Source: Siphonodentalium dalli
Taxonomy: Eukaryota; Mollusca; Scaphopoda; Gadilida; Siphonodentaliidae
Direction of reading: 5' to 3'
NCBI GenBank assembly: GCA_032622095.1
Contig: CP136067.1
Span: forward strand, 50,571,899-50,635,898
DNA length: 64,000 bases
Shown here in pieces: positions 46,690-57,658 of this stretch (its first letter is position 1; each line of letters begins with the position of its first letter). The notes beneath the pieces were generated by a model. It saw nothing but the letters and a program-made list of their open reading frames with translations, was not told the DNA's origin and made no database searches. The position numbers and the translations under genes are program-made.

Positions 46690-48280
46690 ATATATGAACT
46701 AAGTACCTATGTTATGCCACATATAGACCTATATATCGGAATGACATTTTCCGACTATCTAACTGATCCCAATGCAAAAAACTTTTTCATGTTCCCAACA
46801 GATACATATGAAGTTTTTAAACTCTCGAATGACATCACTGGAAAAGGAACCACAGATATCGATAACCTGTCATCAAACTTAATGAAACAGACCATACCCG
46901 AAACGTCCCCAGCGCTAACGCATATATTCAATCTATCATTTAAACAATGTATTTTCCCCGATAGGATGAAAATATCAAAAGTAATTCCACTTTATAAAAG
47001 TGAATCTCCCGATAAAATAACGAATTGTAGGCCGATAAGCATTCTGCCCGTTTTCTCGAAGTTGTTAGAGAAACTCATGCATAAAAGGCTTTTTTCATTT
47101 CTCGAAAAACATGAAATTTTACATAAAAATCAATATGGCTTCCGTAAGAATCACTCTACCATACATCCTTTGATGCACCTTCTAGATCATATAGCAACAA
47201 ACAACGACAAACCAACTAAGGATTCTACATTAGCGATTTTCATAGACTTATATATCAAAAGCATTCGATACAGTTAATCATGATATTTTATTGAAAAAAT
47301 AGAACATTATGGAATTCGGGGGGTTTCCAATGAATGGTTTAAGAGTTATTTAAAGGGAAGAAAACAATACGTTGATTGTCTTGGTCAAACGTCTGACTTT
47401 GCGAAAATAACGTGTGGTGTGCCCCAAGGGTCAGTTCTTGGCCCGATAATTTTTCTTTTAACGATATGCCCAAATGTACCTCGATGAACTTACTATCATT
47501 TGCCGATGATACCACGCTTTACTTTCCTGGCCATGATAGGAAACAGTTGAAAAAATCATCAACGGCAGAAATAAAAAACATTTTTGAATGTTGTTGTTGT
47601 AATAAACTATCTATCAACGCAACTAAAAGTAAATTCATATTGATCCACCCAAAGGCAACGAGGACAAATTGAGAAATTTTACACTAAAATTGAATATTAT
47701 GGAACTAATTAGAGTTGGGAATCAAATGCGAGTAAAATCAATAATTTTTTTAGGCATTTTGATCGATGAAAACTTGACTTTTAAAAACCATATATCAATG
47801 ATACAACGTAAACTGTACCACACTCTCTACTTATTGAACAAAGTAAAAAACTTTCTACCAAAAAAATCTCGAAAAACTCTATATCAGTCGTTAATCCATA
47901 GTTATCTTATTTATGGTCTCCCGATATGGGGACACTCGATTCACGCGGGCGTATACTATCTACCTTACAAAAAAGGGCAATTCGTATTTTATGCAACACA
48001 AAATATAGGAGTCACACAGAACCTCTCTTCAAACAAGAAAATGTCCTAATGTTCAAAGATATACATACAGTGAATGCATCTATCTTTATGTACAACTGGT
48101 CTAGAAATAATCTCCCCAAATCGTTTAAGAATATGTTCACATATTCCCTCGGTGTTAACACTAAGCAGGCTGATAAATTAAGAAGCAATAAGGCAAGAAC
48201 ATGTTTTTCAGAAGTCCTACCAAAGCATTCATTTCCTAAAGTGTGGAACTCGATAAATTCCGAAATAAAAAAAAAGTAAT
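46690..48280 (+). pseudogene. LINE reverse-transcriptase pseudogene (CR1/L2-like)
   Basis: A nearly complete RT and post-RT region, broken by at least three frameshifts. Frame 1 to 47277: DIDNLSSNLMKQ, FPDRMKISKVIPLYK, CRPISILPVFSKLLEKLMHK, NQYGFRKNHST, IFIDL. After a shift: KAFDTVNHDILL, HYGIRGVSNEWFKSYLKGRK, GVPQGSVLGP. After another: LSFADDTTLY (motif C as FADD), then FLGILIDENLTFKNHI. Finally QKRAIRILCNTKYRSHTEPL and a C-terminus ending at 48279. There is no endonuclease domain, so it is 5'-truncated and inactive. Confidence 0.85.
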
Positions 48281-48579
48281 TGTCTCTGGAACTAATAGGT
48301 AAATATTCTCAAATGGTTATATGTGAAAACAAATTATGCTTCATTTGCAGTCGGCAAAAAATCCACATGACTCAATAATCTGCCAATGTTAACTTTTTAA
48401 CTCATTACGCCACACAGTGGTGTAAGCTGGTGTAGAGTTTTTCATATTCTGTGGTCGATCGATAATCCACTGGGCGAATGTATTATGGTTATTTCGTACT
48501 TGAGAGTATAAACCGTACCGAAAGAGTCACGATAGTACGACAAAGATTAGCACGTGTGCTTACGTCACCGGTGTAATTG

Positions 48580-49340
48580 TGGGGACATGTTTCTATTATG
48601 AAGGTTCGCTATCCCGAATGTCCGCTATTCCGAAGGTTCTCTATTCCGAAGGTCTTTGTTATTTTTAGGTTAATTCTATATTGTAAAGTATTGAGACTAA
48701 TTTGAGAGGGTTCATTATCACAAAGATTCTTTTTATGGAGTGTGTGCTCACATCCGAACTGATCCTGCGCGCATACCGATACAGATACAGGAGGAAATAA
48801 CTTAACTTAGAACATTAAATGTGATTTTGTTTTGTTTTCGCGGGTTTTCTTGAGATTTAATGTGATTACGTGGGCCCATACCTTTGAATTCTTGGAATAT
48901 ACTATGAATGTTGTGGTATATATGGACCCTCCCGCATTGGGACATGACACAGGTACAGTAATTGACTTAAGGGATGTTCTGTGTGGGCTCCAATTTGGAG
49001 TTCAATATTTTAAGGGCCTAATTTAGAATTTTATGGGCCCATACCTTTGAACTCTGGGCATATAATATGAATATTGGGGGGCATGTCTATTTCGAAGGTT
49101 CACTATCCCGAAGGTCCACTATTCCGAAATTTCTCTGAATGTTCGCTATTCCGAAAGTTCACCAATCCGAAGGTTCGTTATTCCGAAGGTTCTGTATTCC
49201 GAAGGTTTATGTTATTTTAAGGTTAATTCTATATTCTAAAGTATTGAGAGGGTTCATTATCACGAAGATTCTTTTTATGAAGGAAATAACTTAAAATATT
49301 AAATGTGATTTTGTTTTGTTTTCGCGGGTTTTCTTGAGTT
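48580..49340. repeat. Direct repeat pair with CTATTCCGAAGGTT minisatellite
   Basis: Copy 1 (about 48580-48855) and copy 2 (about 49070-49340) each start with several GCTATTCCGAAGGTT-like units. They continue with GTTAATTCTATATT, AAGTATTGAGA, GGGTTCATTATCAC and TTTTGTTTTCGCGGGTTTTC. The 15-mer resembles the units at 12289-12536 (shared core TCCGAAGGT). The segment GGGCCCATACCTTTGAA also occurs twice. Confidence 0.7.
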
Positions 49341-49827
49341 TAAAGGTACTCAACCCGTAAAGAGGGTCCCCATCTCAACAGATTCCAACAACAACAATCC
49401 GATCAGAGGGTCCTATATTACTATTTCTTTGGCTTTGGGGGTAAAAAATATTTGATTCGAGTCGAGGAACCCATCAAACAAAGCTCAGAGTCATTAGATA
49501 TTGATTTTTGAAAATTCTTATGTTCTCGAGATGAGTACTTATAACTGCCGTCAATTTGGTAACATGCTCGAGATTTTACGCCAAAATTCTATTCAAACAG
49601 ACAAGGATGGATAACTCTATAATCAAGTGGGTAATAATAACGAATTTTTTACTATCTTCTGGGCCAGAAAGAATTCCCGATAATGAAAAATAATAGATTT
49701 CTAAAATCGATATCTAACAAATCTGAGCTTTGGTGGGTGACTTCCTCGACTCGAATCAAATATTTTTGACCCCCGAAGCCATTGAAATAGTAATTGAGAG
49801 GAGTTTTATCGGGTTGAGTACCTTTAA
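49340..49827. mobile_element. TTAA-ended foldback MITE
   Basis: TTAAAGGTACTCAACCCG at the left mirrors CGGGTTGAGTACCTTTAA at the right. Arms are about 150 bp and include AATATTTGATTCGAGTCGAG and its complement. It resembles 8879-9232 in having TTAAAGG-type ends but a different interior. The 76-codon frame on the minus strand is inside an arm. Confidence 0.75.
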
Positions 49828-50309
49828 TGTCATTACGTATGACCTTATTTCTCATTACATATTCACGCCAAGCAGCCCTCACAATTGCTATGTTTCCATG
49901 CGATTTAATGTCATTACGTGTGACCTAATATCTCAATAATCTGAGGCAAGAGTACGCTTGCTAAAGGCGAGTTATAACAGTGGGGCTATAACGCTCAATA
50001 AATACTGGATGCTATAACAAACTGCGCAGCAGAAATCGCTGAATAGACGAGTATGAGATGAGCCTAACTGCAATTGTGACTTTGTTTAAAGGCCCACTTA
50101 ATTTTCGAGTCATTCATTTGTTTATAGTATATACGGTTTTAATCACAATTTATGCCATAAAATTTGAATAAAATACTATAATTCGTCACCATTTGAAACG
50201 CAGAATACTTCTATCTCCTAGTTTGAAACACCTTTAAAATACCGCGACAAGGCTTGCGTCATATATCTAGCAATTAGCAACTAACATGTCCTCTTCGGCT
50301 TTCCATAGA

Positions 50310-50850
50310 TTTCAACGTAATTTGATACTTATGGGTATTTGTGTCCGGGAAGTGTTTTGAACGGGACAAATCGTGACCCCGACCTGACCTTGACCTTTAA
50401 AACTGTCAATGCAAGGTCAATTTGGGTAAAACGGACAAATTGCGGCGAAATTTGATACCTATGGATACTTTTGTCCGGGGAGTGTTTTGAACGGGTCAAA
50501 TCGTGACCTCGGCGTGACCTTGACCTTCAATGTGGTCAATCAAAGGTCAAATCGGGTAAAACGGATGGATTTCGACGAAATTTGATACCTATGGGTACTT
50601 TTGTCGGGGGAGTGTTTTGGACGGGTCAAATCAAGTACGTTAATCTGGATAAAGGTACATGGTCAAATCATGACTTCGACCTTACCTTGACCTTCAAAAT
50701 TGTTAATTAAAGGTCAAGTGGGGTAAAACGGACGGATTTCGACGAAATTTCTAGGGGTACTTTTCTCCGGGTGGGGGTGTTTTGGACGGGTCAAATCATG
50801 ACCCTGACCTGACCTGACCTTGACTTTCAAAATAGTCAATTGAAGGTCAA
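50310..50850. repeat. Tandem repeat, period about 130-150 bp, rich in TGACCTTGACCTT
   Basis: Four diverged units carry ATTTGATACCTATGGGTACT, TTTTGTCCGGGGAGTGTTTT, GACGGGTCAAATC, GTGACCTTGACCTTCAA and CAAAGGTCAAATCGGGTAAA. The 3' unit is the most diverged. Confidence 0.8.
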
Positions 50851-51419
50851 ATCGCGCCTTTCGCCGGAAATCAGATGGGAAACAGCCCGGACGAAGTCGG
50901 GCCCATCAGCTTGTGTAATAAAGTAGACAGTTTGAAGAAAGTAATGTATAACACGAGAAACGGGAAAACTTGAAATATGGAAGTATGCAAATTTCCCACA
51001 TAAAATTTGAAAGCTAGTTTTTAGAATAATTGTATTATAATTTATATTTAGGCTATGGCTAATAATATGATATTGGTGGCGTTACCATTTCTGACTATGG
51101 TTTTCTTGTATTATTATGCACCCCAGTTATCACCCTGAACATCCTAGATAGCCCTGTGTCACATGCACGGTGCTGTCCGCGAATATGACGCAGTACTGTC
51201 GCAACAACCTCACTAGTTTTGTTTCAATATCTTAAACTTGTCCAAAATCTCTATTACGGTACAGAATTGTTCAAAACTCAACCCAGTCTTGATTAAAAGT
51301 CTTGATTAAAATGAATACATAAAATATTAAAGTAGGCACCAACCGGCCATCCAAAAACCAAATAGTCTGTGTCAAATTGTAAATACGCCATCACATGTTC
51401 ATATTACATTTATCATTCA

Positions 51420-51541
51420 GGGGCAGCAGTAAGACGGCCAGCTAGGTCATGCTGCTCCTGTGCAATAATATACGTTTGTTTACTATTTTGTTAATGTATT
51501 GTATTTTAATATTATTGTGCAAATAAAGATCTATCTATCTA
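51420..51541 (+). mobile_element. LINE 3' end
   Basis: TATTATTGTGCAAATAAAGA followed by a short TCTATCTATCTA tail has the look of a CR1/L2-type 3' end. No coding part is attached upstream. Confidence 0.5.
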
Positions 51542-51559
51542 TAATAGTTGTAGTTGCTG

Positions 51560-51901
51560 AAAAAGTATAGTCATCTAGATATTTTTTGAAAAATTTTGAG
51601 GAAAAAAATCCGTAAAAATAAGAAAATAATCAATAAATTCAGAAAAATAATAATATGTTTGCATATTTATGATAACTCAACCTTTAAAAGTATGATTTAC
51701 TTATATATCATAACAAAGAAAGAACCGAAAATTGGTTAATGTATCTTATATATTGGGTAGAAGTTCATTTAATCCGGTGGCTATTTTGATTGGTTTGTCG
51801 AGCAATTTTTTTTAGTAATATATATTGATCATGCATACCAAGTTTCATGATTGTATCACCAACTGAACGATTTGATCATACTTTTACAATTAGCCGCCCT
51901 A
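51560..51901 (-). repeat. Right inverted terminus of the putative 9.1-kb element
   Basis: Ends TACAATTAGCCGCCCTA, the inverse of the left end at 42751. The similarity continues inward for some 300 bp with gaps. TA at both edges would fit a TA target duplication. Confidence 0.6.
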
Positions 51902-52679
51902 TTATAGGTATATATAATGGCACTTCTTAAAAAGCTATTTAAGTGCATCTTTTCCAAAAATCCATCAAATGTGCATAACTAGTATCAAAACACCTAATAA
52001 ATTTCAACAAAGACGCCCGCCATTATATATATAGTCTAGCGTCGCTAATTAGTTCCCGTTCATCAATGTTCATCCGATTATGAATAATATCCCAGTATAA
52101 TACGCTATAAGAAAATAAGCCGCTTACCCTTTTTATTGTGTTTTAGAACGAAAAAGTCCCATATAATCAACACATTTGTAAATTTGTTTTAATTAAAATG
52201 TTTATGTATTCCATATACCACAAACCTAAACTTCATCCAAAGCCTTTGTAAAACAAAGGAGAATATGCGACATCGTGCACGCCCCGCTTACACATTTGGG
52301 AGCCGGCCGCTTACGTCTTAAGTTTGTTTCTCTGTATTTTTTAAATCTAAAACGTTTATGTATACCATATTACAATGCCGACATACATTCACAATTTCAT
52401 TCACATCATATAACAAAATTACCAGACAACTCGATCACTAATATGCATGTATGGAAGGTTTACATTTAGAAAGTGGATTCTCATTCAATATGAAATTAAA
52501 TTTAGCAATATTGGGTTTCAGCATGTGTGTAAGAACAGGTCAACTTTCTGTATTAAAAACTTAACTCATTACATAACGAAAAAAATGGAAAAAGACTGTC
52601 ATCTACTTGAAAAAGGATTCAAACCATGCAAATGGAAATAAATTAAGATTTTACAGAGAGGTTAAAAGGAGTTTAAAAT
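51902..52679. other. Non-coding, AT-rich
   Basis: The frames at 52275-52469 and 52447-52641 have no known motif. The second may be the degraded upstream part of the following LINE fragment. Confidence 0.4.
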
Positions 52680-52990
52680 GGAATAGTATATCTTCTGACT
52701 TATATTGAGAAAGACTTTTTAAAATCAATAACAAATTTACTAATTTAGTGATATCCAGTGAACAACAAGTTGAAAAGGATAGACACGAAGGAACCAAATT
52801 TTTAAAAAAAGAAAGAAGACAACATTTGCCTCCTTTGTTCTATGAATGTAGCCTATAGATGTCGAAAACCATTTCATATTAGAATGCTGTAAATTATATA
52901 ATTATATGTTTAGCTCACATGATATTGATATCAATAAGATAATTTTGGTATCGACAACATGACATAGTACATGAAACACAATTCACTTAT
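52680..52990 (+). pseudogene. Degenerate LINE C-terminal fragment
   Basis: Across frames one reads EKDRHEGTKF, then PLFYECS and ENHFILECC-like sequence, matching the usual LINE zinc-knuckle tail (R-R/H ... C-x2-C ... HF-x2-C). Several shifts and stops. Low certainty. Confidence 0.4.
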
Positions 52991-55066
52991 ATACTAGTTA
53001 TACAAATTCCTAGCCATTCATAAACATAATGACATATAATAAAACTTTCAAGTTGTGTTAATCTTGCATGGGCTATTATATATTATTCTGAAATGTTACT
53101 ATTTCTATTATGTATTATTATTTTGTATTATGTTTGTTACCGATACTTTGTTTCGTTTTGGTGGTAATACTCATTTCGGAATTTGAATTTCACATCCATT
53201 GAGACATATGGCTTGTCTAATAATCTAACCTTAGCATACATTTTTTAGTGTGTACCCAAGTTATATTCCATTTCGGATTGTTTTCGACCCAGTCAAAAGT
53301 AATTGACTTCGGTGTAGTTTCTTCAAACGGCAACCAATTCGTCCTTCGGGGTTCCCAATTTTCGCCGACATGTCTCTCTCCAATAGTGAGTAAATTGGGA
53401 GATCTCGTGAATTGGGTGTTGTTCTTTTTGAAAGAAATATTGTTGTCGGCACCCCTGTTACGCATGACATACTGATTGGGCTTTCGTTCATTTGGCAAAA
53501 AAATAGCAAATATTGTCGTGCAATGAATATGAATGATAACAGTCACAGACCAATCACTTCAATTTCGAATCAAACTTTACAAAGTGAAGAGTCAGTCAGT
53601 CACGTAGTTAGAGTGTCGGGGGTGGGGGGGGGGGGGTGAAAGTCCAATTAGTTGTAGCATCTGGGTCCGTGACTACCTGCCCTTGAGACGACCCGCCCCC
53701 TTTCACTCTGAGACAACCCGCCCCGGGACAACCCGCCCGCCAAAAATTAATTAGCGGTAATTAGGATCTAAGACTAATTACTTTAGGCACAGTGCCTAGG
53801 AATCACTGTTAGTTGAATAAAATATTATTTAATAATATTAAATCAATATATTATAGTTAGTTATTATATTAATATTAAGACCAGTTTGGCAAGTAAAAAT
53901 TTTGTGTTCTGCATTTTCATTGGTAGATGATTTGATTTTGAACGAAATTACAAGAGTACAAATTTTTAGGGCCCTGGGGGTGGTTGATACCTTGAGATGT
54001 GAAAGCAAATTGTATATTCCAAGCTCCCGGTTAACTCCGCATCTCAAGAGTGGCAATGGGAGATAACTCGTGCTGGGTTTGGCTGCAAAAGTAATGTGTA
54101 ATAGGGAACTGGATTGATAACTTCCCGTTTTAAACAATTTTGCAGAATTACGTCACTTGATAATAGCCGACAGTTATTCAATGTGAATATTGGATGAAAA
54201 ATTACGATTTATGTACAACTCAGATAAGGTACAGTTGATATGACCCGACGAGCACATTAAGAACAATTAACTTGATTGTCACATGTCAAATGTGGGGAGA
54301 TAAATGCATTTTTTTCGAACGAAAAATCGAATTGGTCGTTTTAGTGATAGAGCACAGGGGGTGGTCTTTAGCCAATGAGGTGATGGTTTACATAATAACA
54401 AAATCTGAAGTTGCCTAACTGTACTTATATCTGTATAGTAGAGGTAATATATCTAGATCTATTTGTTATATTTTAATCAAATTTAATATTACATGGACAG
54501 TGATTCCTAGGACTGTGCTTTAGGTGTGAGGAGATTATCATTATGAGATGTTTGTTTAACGAAACTGGGTTGTTCTTTATAGATTTTTATTTGATGTTAC
54601 TATAAATACACATGTAATATAATATAACTTATGAACACAAAAATGTATTGATCAACGATAATATATTTTTTCAAGTTTAACGAACGAAGTTTAAATTTTT
54701 TTTTTTTAAACGGAATGAAGTATATAAAATTATAATATGAATATGAACGAAGTCTATAAAAAAAATTTAATATTAAAGGAAGTTTAACGAAATGAAACGA
54801 ACGAAACATCAAATGTTTGTTTTGAAAGCACCCCTTTTAATTAGTCTTCACTACCTTAATTTAAGTGCCGTTAATTGTCAAAACATCGTGTCATTCATTA
54901 CTCCAGAGTCCAGTCCACGCACTGACATAATTAATGAATAAACACATATTTTGTTGGTCAAAATCTTTAATAATATATAATCAAAGATCATAAAAGAACA
55001 TAATTACTGTTAACAATTTCTGGACAACCCAACCCTCCCGTTCCCGTAGCATCTTCACACCTTTTT
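52991..55066. other. Non-coding; nothing firm
   Basis: G-run at 53622-53637. ACAACCCGCCC-type words are repeated at 53688-53735. The opposite-strand frames at 53217-53546 and 53248-53475 overlap and neither shows a domain. 53800-54130 is AT-rich. Confidence 0.45.
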
Positions 55067-56729
55067 ATGTTTACCCATACCATAGTATGGTAAACATAAT
55101 GTCGACGTCCGGATTGACCACTCGTCGTGTGTCCGTCCGTCCGTCTGTCCGTCTGTCCGTCTGTCTGTCTGTCTGTCTGTCCGTAGACACTTTACGCATG
55201 GTGCGATAACTCAAATATTTTCTATCCGATCGGAACTAAATTTTGTATATGACTTTCTCAGACCAAAATACAGATCGAGTTCGAATATGGGTTTGATCCG
55301 AGTTTTTTTTACGGAGTTATGGCCCTTTTTCGTCTTCGAATTCACGCATGCTGTCATAACTCAAACAATTTTTATCTGATCGGAACCAAATTTGGTATGC
55401 GAGTTTCAGAGCCCAAAATACAGATCGAGTTCGAATATGGGTTTGATCCGAGTTTTTTTTACGGAGTTATGGCCCTTTTTCGTCTTCGAATTCACGCATG
55501 CTGTCATAACTCAAACAATTTTTATCTGATCGGAACCAAATTTGGTATGCGAGTTTCAGAGCCCAAAATACAGATCGAGTTCGAATATGGGTTTGATCCG
55601 AGTTTTTTTTACGGAGTTATGGCCCTTTTTCGTCTTCGAATTCACGCATGCTGTCATAACTCAAACAATTTTTATCTGATCGGAACCAAATTTGGTATGC
55701 GAGTTTCAGAGCCCAAAATACTGATCGAGTTCGAATATGGGTTTGATCCGAGTTTTTTTTACGGAGTTATGGCCCTTTTTCGACTTAGAATTCATGGATG
55801 CTACGATAACTAAAAAAAATATTATCTCATGAGAACCAAATTTGGTATGTGAGTTTCTCTATCTAAAATACAATTCGAGTTCGAATATGGGTTTGATCAG
55901 ATTATTTTTAATGGAGTTATGGCCCTTTGATTGATATAGAATTCATCCATGCTTCGATAGCTCAACCAGTTATCGTCTGATAGGAACCAAATTTGGTATG
56001 TGAGTTTCTCAACTCAAAATACAGATCAAGTTTGAATATGGGTTAGATCCTGTTTTTTATACCAGAGTTATGGCCCTTTTTAACTAAGGATTGAACAGAT
56101 TCGATATTTTTATGCTTATCATGTAGAACCATAGCAGCTAACCCCTGTGATATCAGTTAGCACTGAGAGAGAGAGAATAGATTAACTTGTATTATTGGAC
56201 ATTAGAGTTATTTTTAGCTATCATATTGTCCTGGGCACAGTGGAAGGTGTAATTGGACAGAGAACCATCTGTTGTTTAATGTTTATTGTATTTCCATACA
56301 GCTCTCTGGTTTAGGATATCAATGCAGTGTTCCAGTGACATACCTGTACCTAATTTTATTGAGTTAAAATTGTTAACCCTTGTCATCAATTTTATGCTTT
56401 TGAATATTTTTCATGTAATCATTCTATTATATCCCTTTCACTTGTATGGATTTTTGTGGTTAAAATGAACTCTTAATTCTCAACATTCCTTGTACTTAGC
56501 AGAAATACCTTTCATCTGATATATCTCATTTTATTGAGATGTATGTAAATTTTGTATGTGAATTTCTCAGCCCAAAATACAGATAGATTTCGAATTTGGG
56601 TTTGATCCATTTTTTTTATATTTTAAACAGAGTTATGGCTTATGGATTTTCGTGTCAGAACTGAAAATAGCTGATCACTATCGCCAAGGTGTGGGTTAAA
56701 CATATGCCGATCGTGATCGGCCTCTCGTT
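55067..56729 (+). mobile_element. Composite repeat element (HINE/DINE-like architecture), copy 1
   Basis: In order: a start with TACCCATACCATAGTATGGT, ACATAATG and CGACGTCCGGAT; a (GTCY)n microsatellite at about 55134-55185; a tandem array of 150-bp units; and an end with ATCGCCAAGGTGTGGGTTAA and the hairpin CCGATCGTGATCGG (56707-56720) followed by CCTCTCGTT. The order of conserved start, tetranucleotide tract, central tandem repeats and terminal stem-loop is that of Helentron-derived non-autonomous elements described in bivalves. Assignment is by architecture only. Copy 2 is at 57659-59809. Confidence 0.65.
55310..56100 (+). repeat. 150-bp tandem array
   Basis: Units recur exactly every 150 bp (ACGGAGTTATGGCCCTTTTT at 55311, 55461, 55611, 55761). 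The first two full units are identical and the third differs at one visible base; outer units are diverged. Because 150 is divisible by three, a 164-codon frame (55319-55813) stays open; this is a by-product, not a gene. Confidence 0.9.
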
Positions 56730-57658
56730 GTTAATTGACAAGTTCCCCCTTCTGCTCCATTATGATACCCACTGTGTGTTTACATAACCAAGAGGCCAGT
56801 TCTTTGTGTTTGGCCACATGTAGGAACACACAGGTCTTCGTTGTCACTGAACACGAAAAATATGTTTTTACAGTACCGGTACTGTAGTTGGAACAGGTGC
56901 GCTGTGATTAAACTTAAAAGTATTTCACGCGCATAGCCGCACATGGCTTTTAAAGCTATACGCTGTTAGCAAGTGGGTTCTATTGTATTTTATGTCTGTT
57001 AAACGTTTGGTTTCCACAGGGAAGTATAATTGAATAAAGAAATGTGAATTTAAGATTCACTTTATTTTATTTCATTTAATATTATCACTTACCTACGAAT
57101 TATAACTTTCCATTTTTCGTGGCATTCTCGCCGTCACCGATCGTTTGTGAATATACTTCTTGGAATTATTTATTTGGAGAGTATCATTAGCAAATACTTA
57201 CTTACCACTGCTGAAATTGAAAAAAATTTGGGGTGGGCTTAAACACGAATATACCCCTGTGCATGGAATTTGGCCAAAATATATGGGTGGGCTTAAACAC
57301 GGGCATGGGCTTTGAACCGGGTCAGTACGGTATGTCCATAGCAGATATGTGTTGAATATTAGTGTGCATTGAGCTCTAACATGTAATGTGTTAAAAGTGA
57401 CTTGCAGGCTTACAACATGAAGTAGATGACTACAATTAAGAAAATGATTAGCTGATCCTCATGCTCTTACAATTAGTCATTGTGAACAACTTACACTAAT
57501 TGTAACTTTATACAATTGAAAGGCACAGGACTAAATTCAGGATCACATATTAGAATGGGGAGGTATCAGTTTTTAGACAACAATAACAGTAGTTAATGTC
57601 AGGGGCATTATATATTGTTAGGTAATCCCAGTCATACACTGGTAGTACAATGTCATTT
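56730..57658. other. Non-coding between the two composite elements
   Basis: A 40-bp segment with GGGTGGGCTTAAACACG is present twice near 57232-57302. Nothing else is recognised. Confidence 0.5.

Noticed and set aside
53217-53546. 109-codon minus-strand frame as a gene
   Set aside because: Overlapping frames of similar length exist on both strands, with no motif or splice support.
55319-55813. 164-codon repeat protein frame
   Set aside because: Produced by a non-coding 150-bp tandem repeat whose period is divisible by three; outer, older units carry stops.
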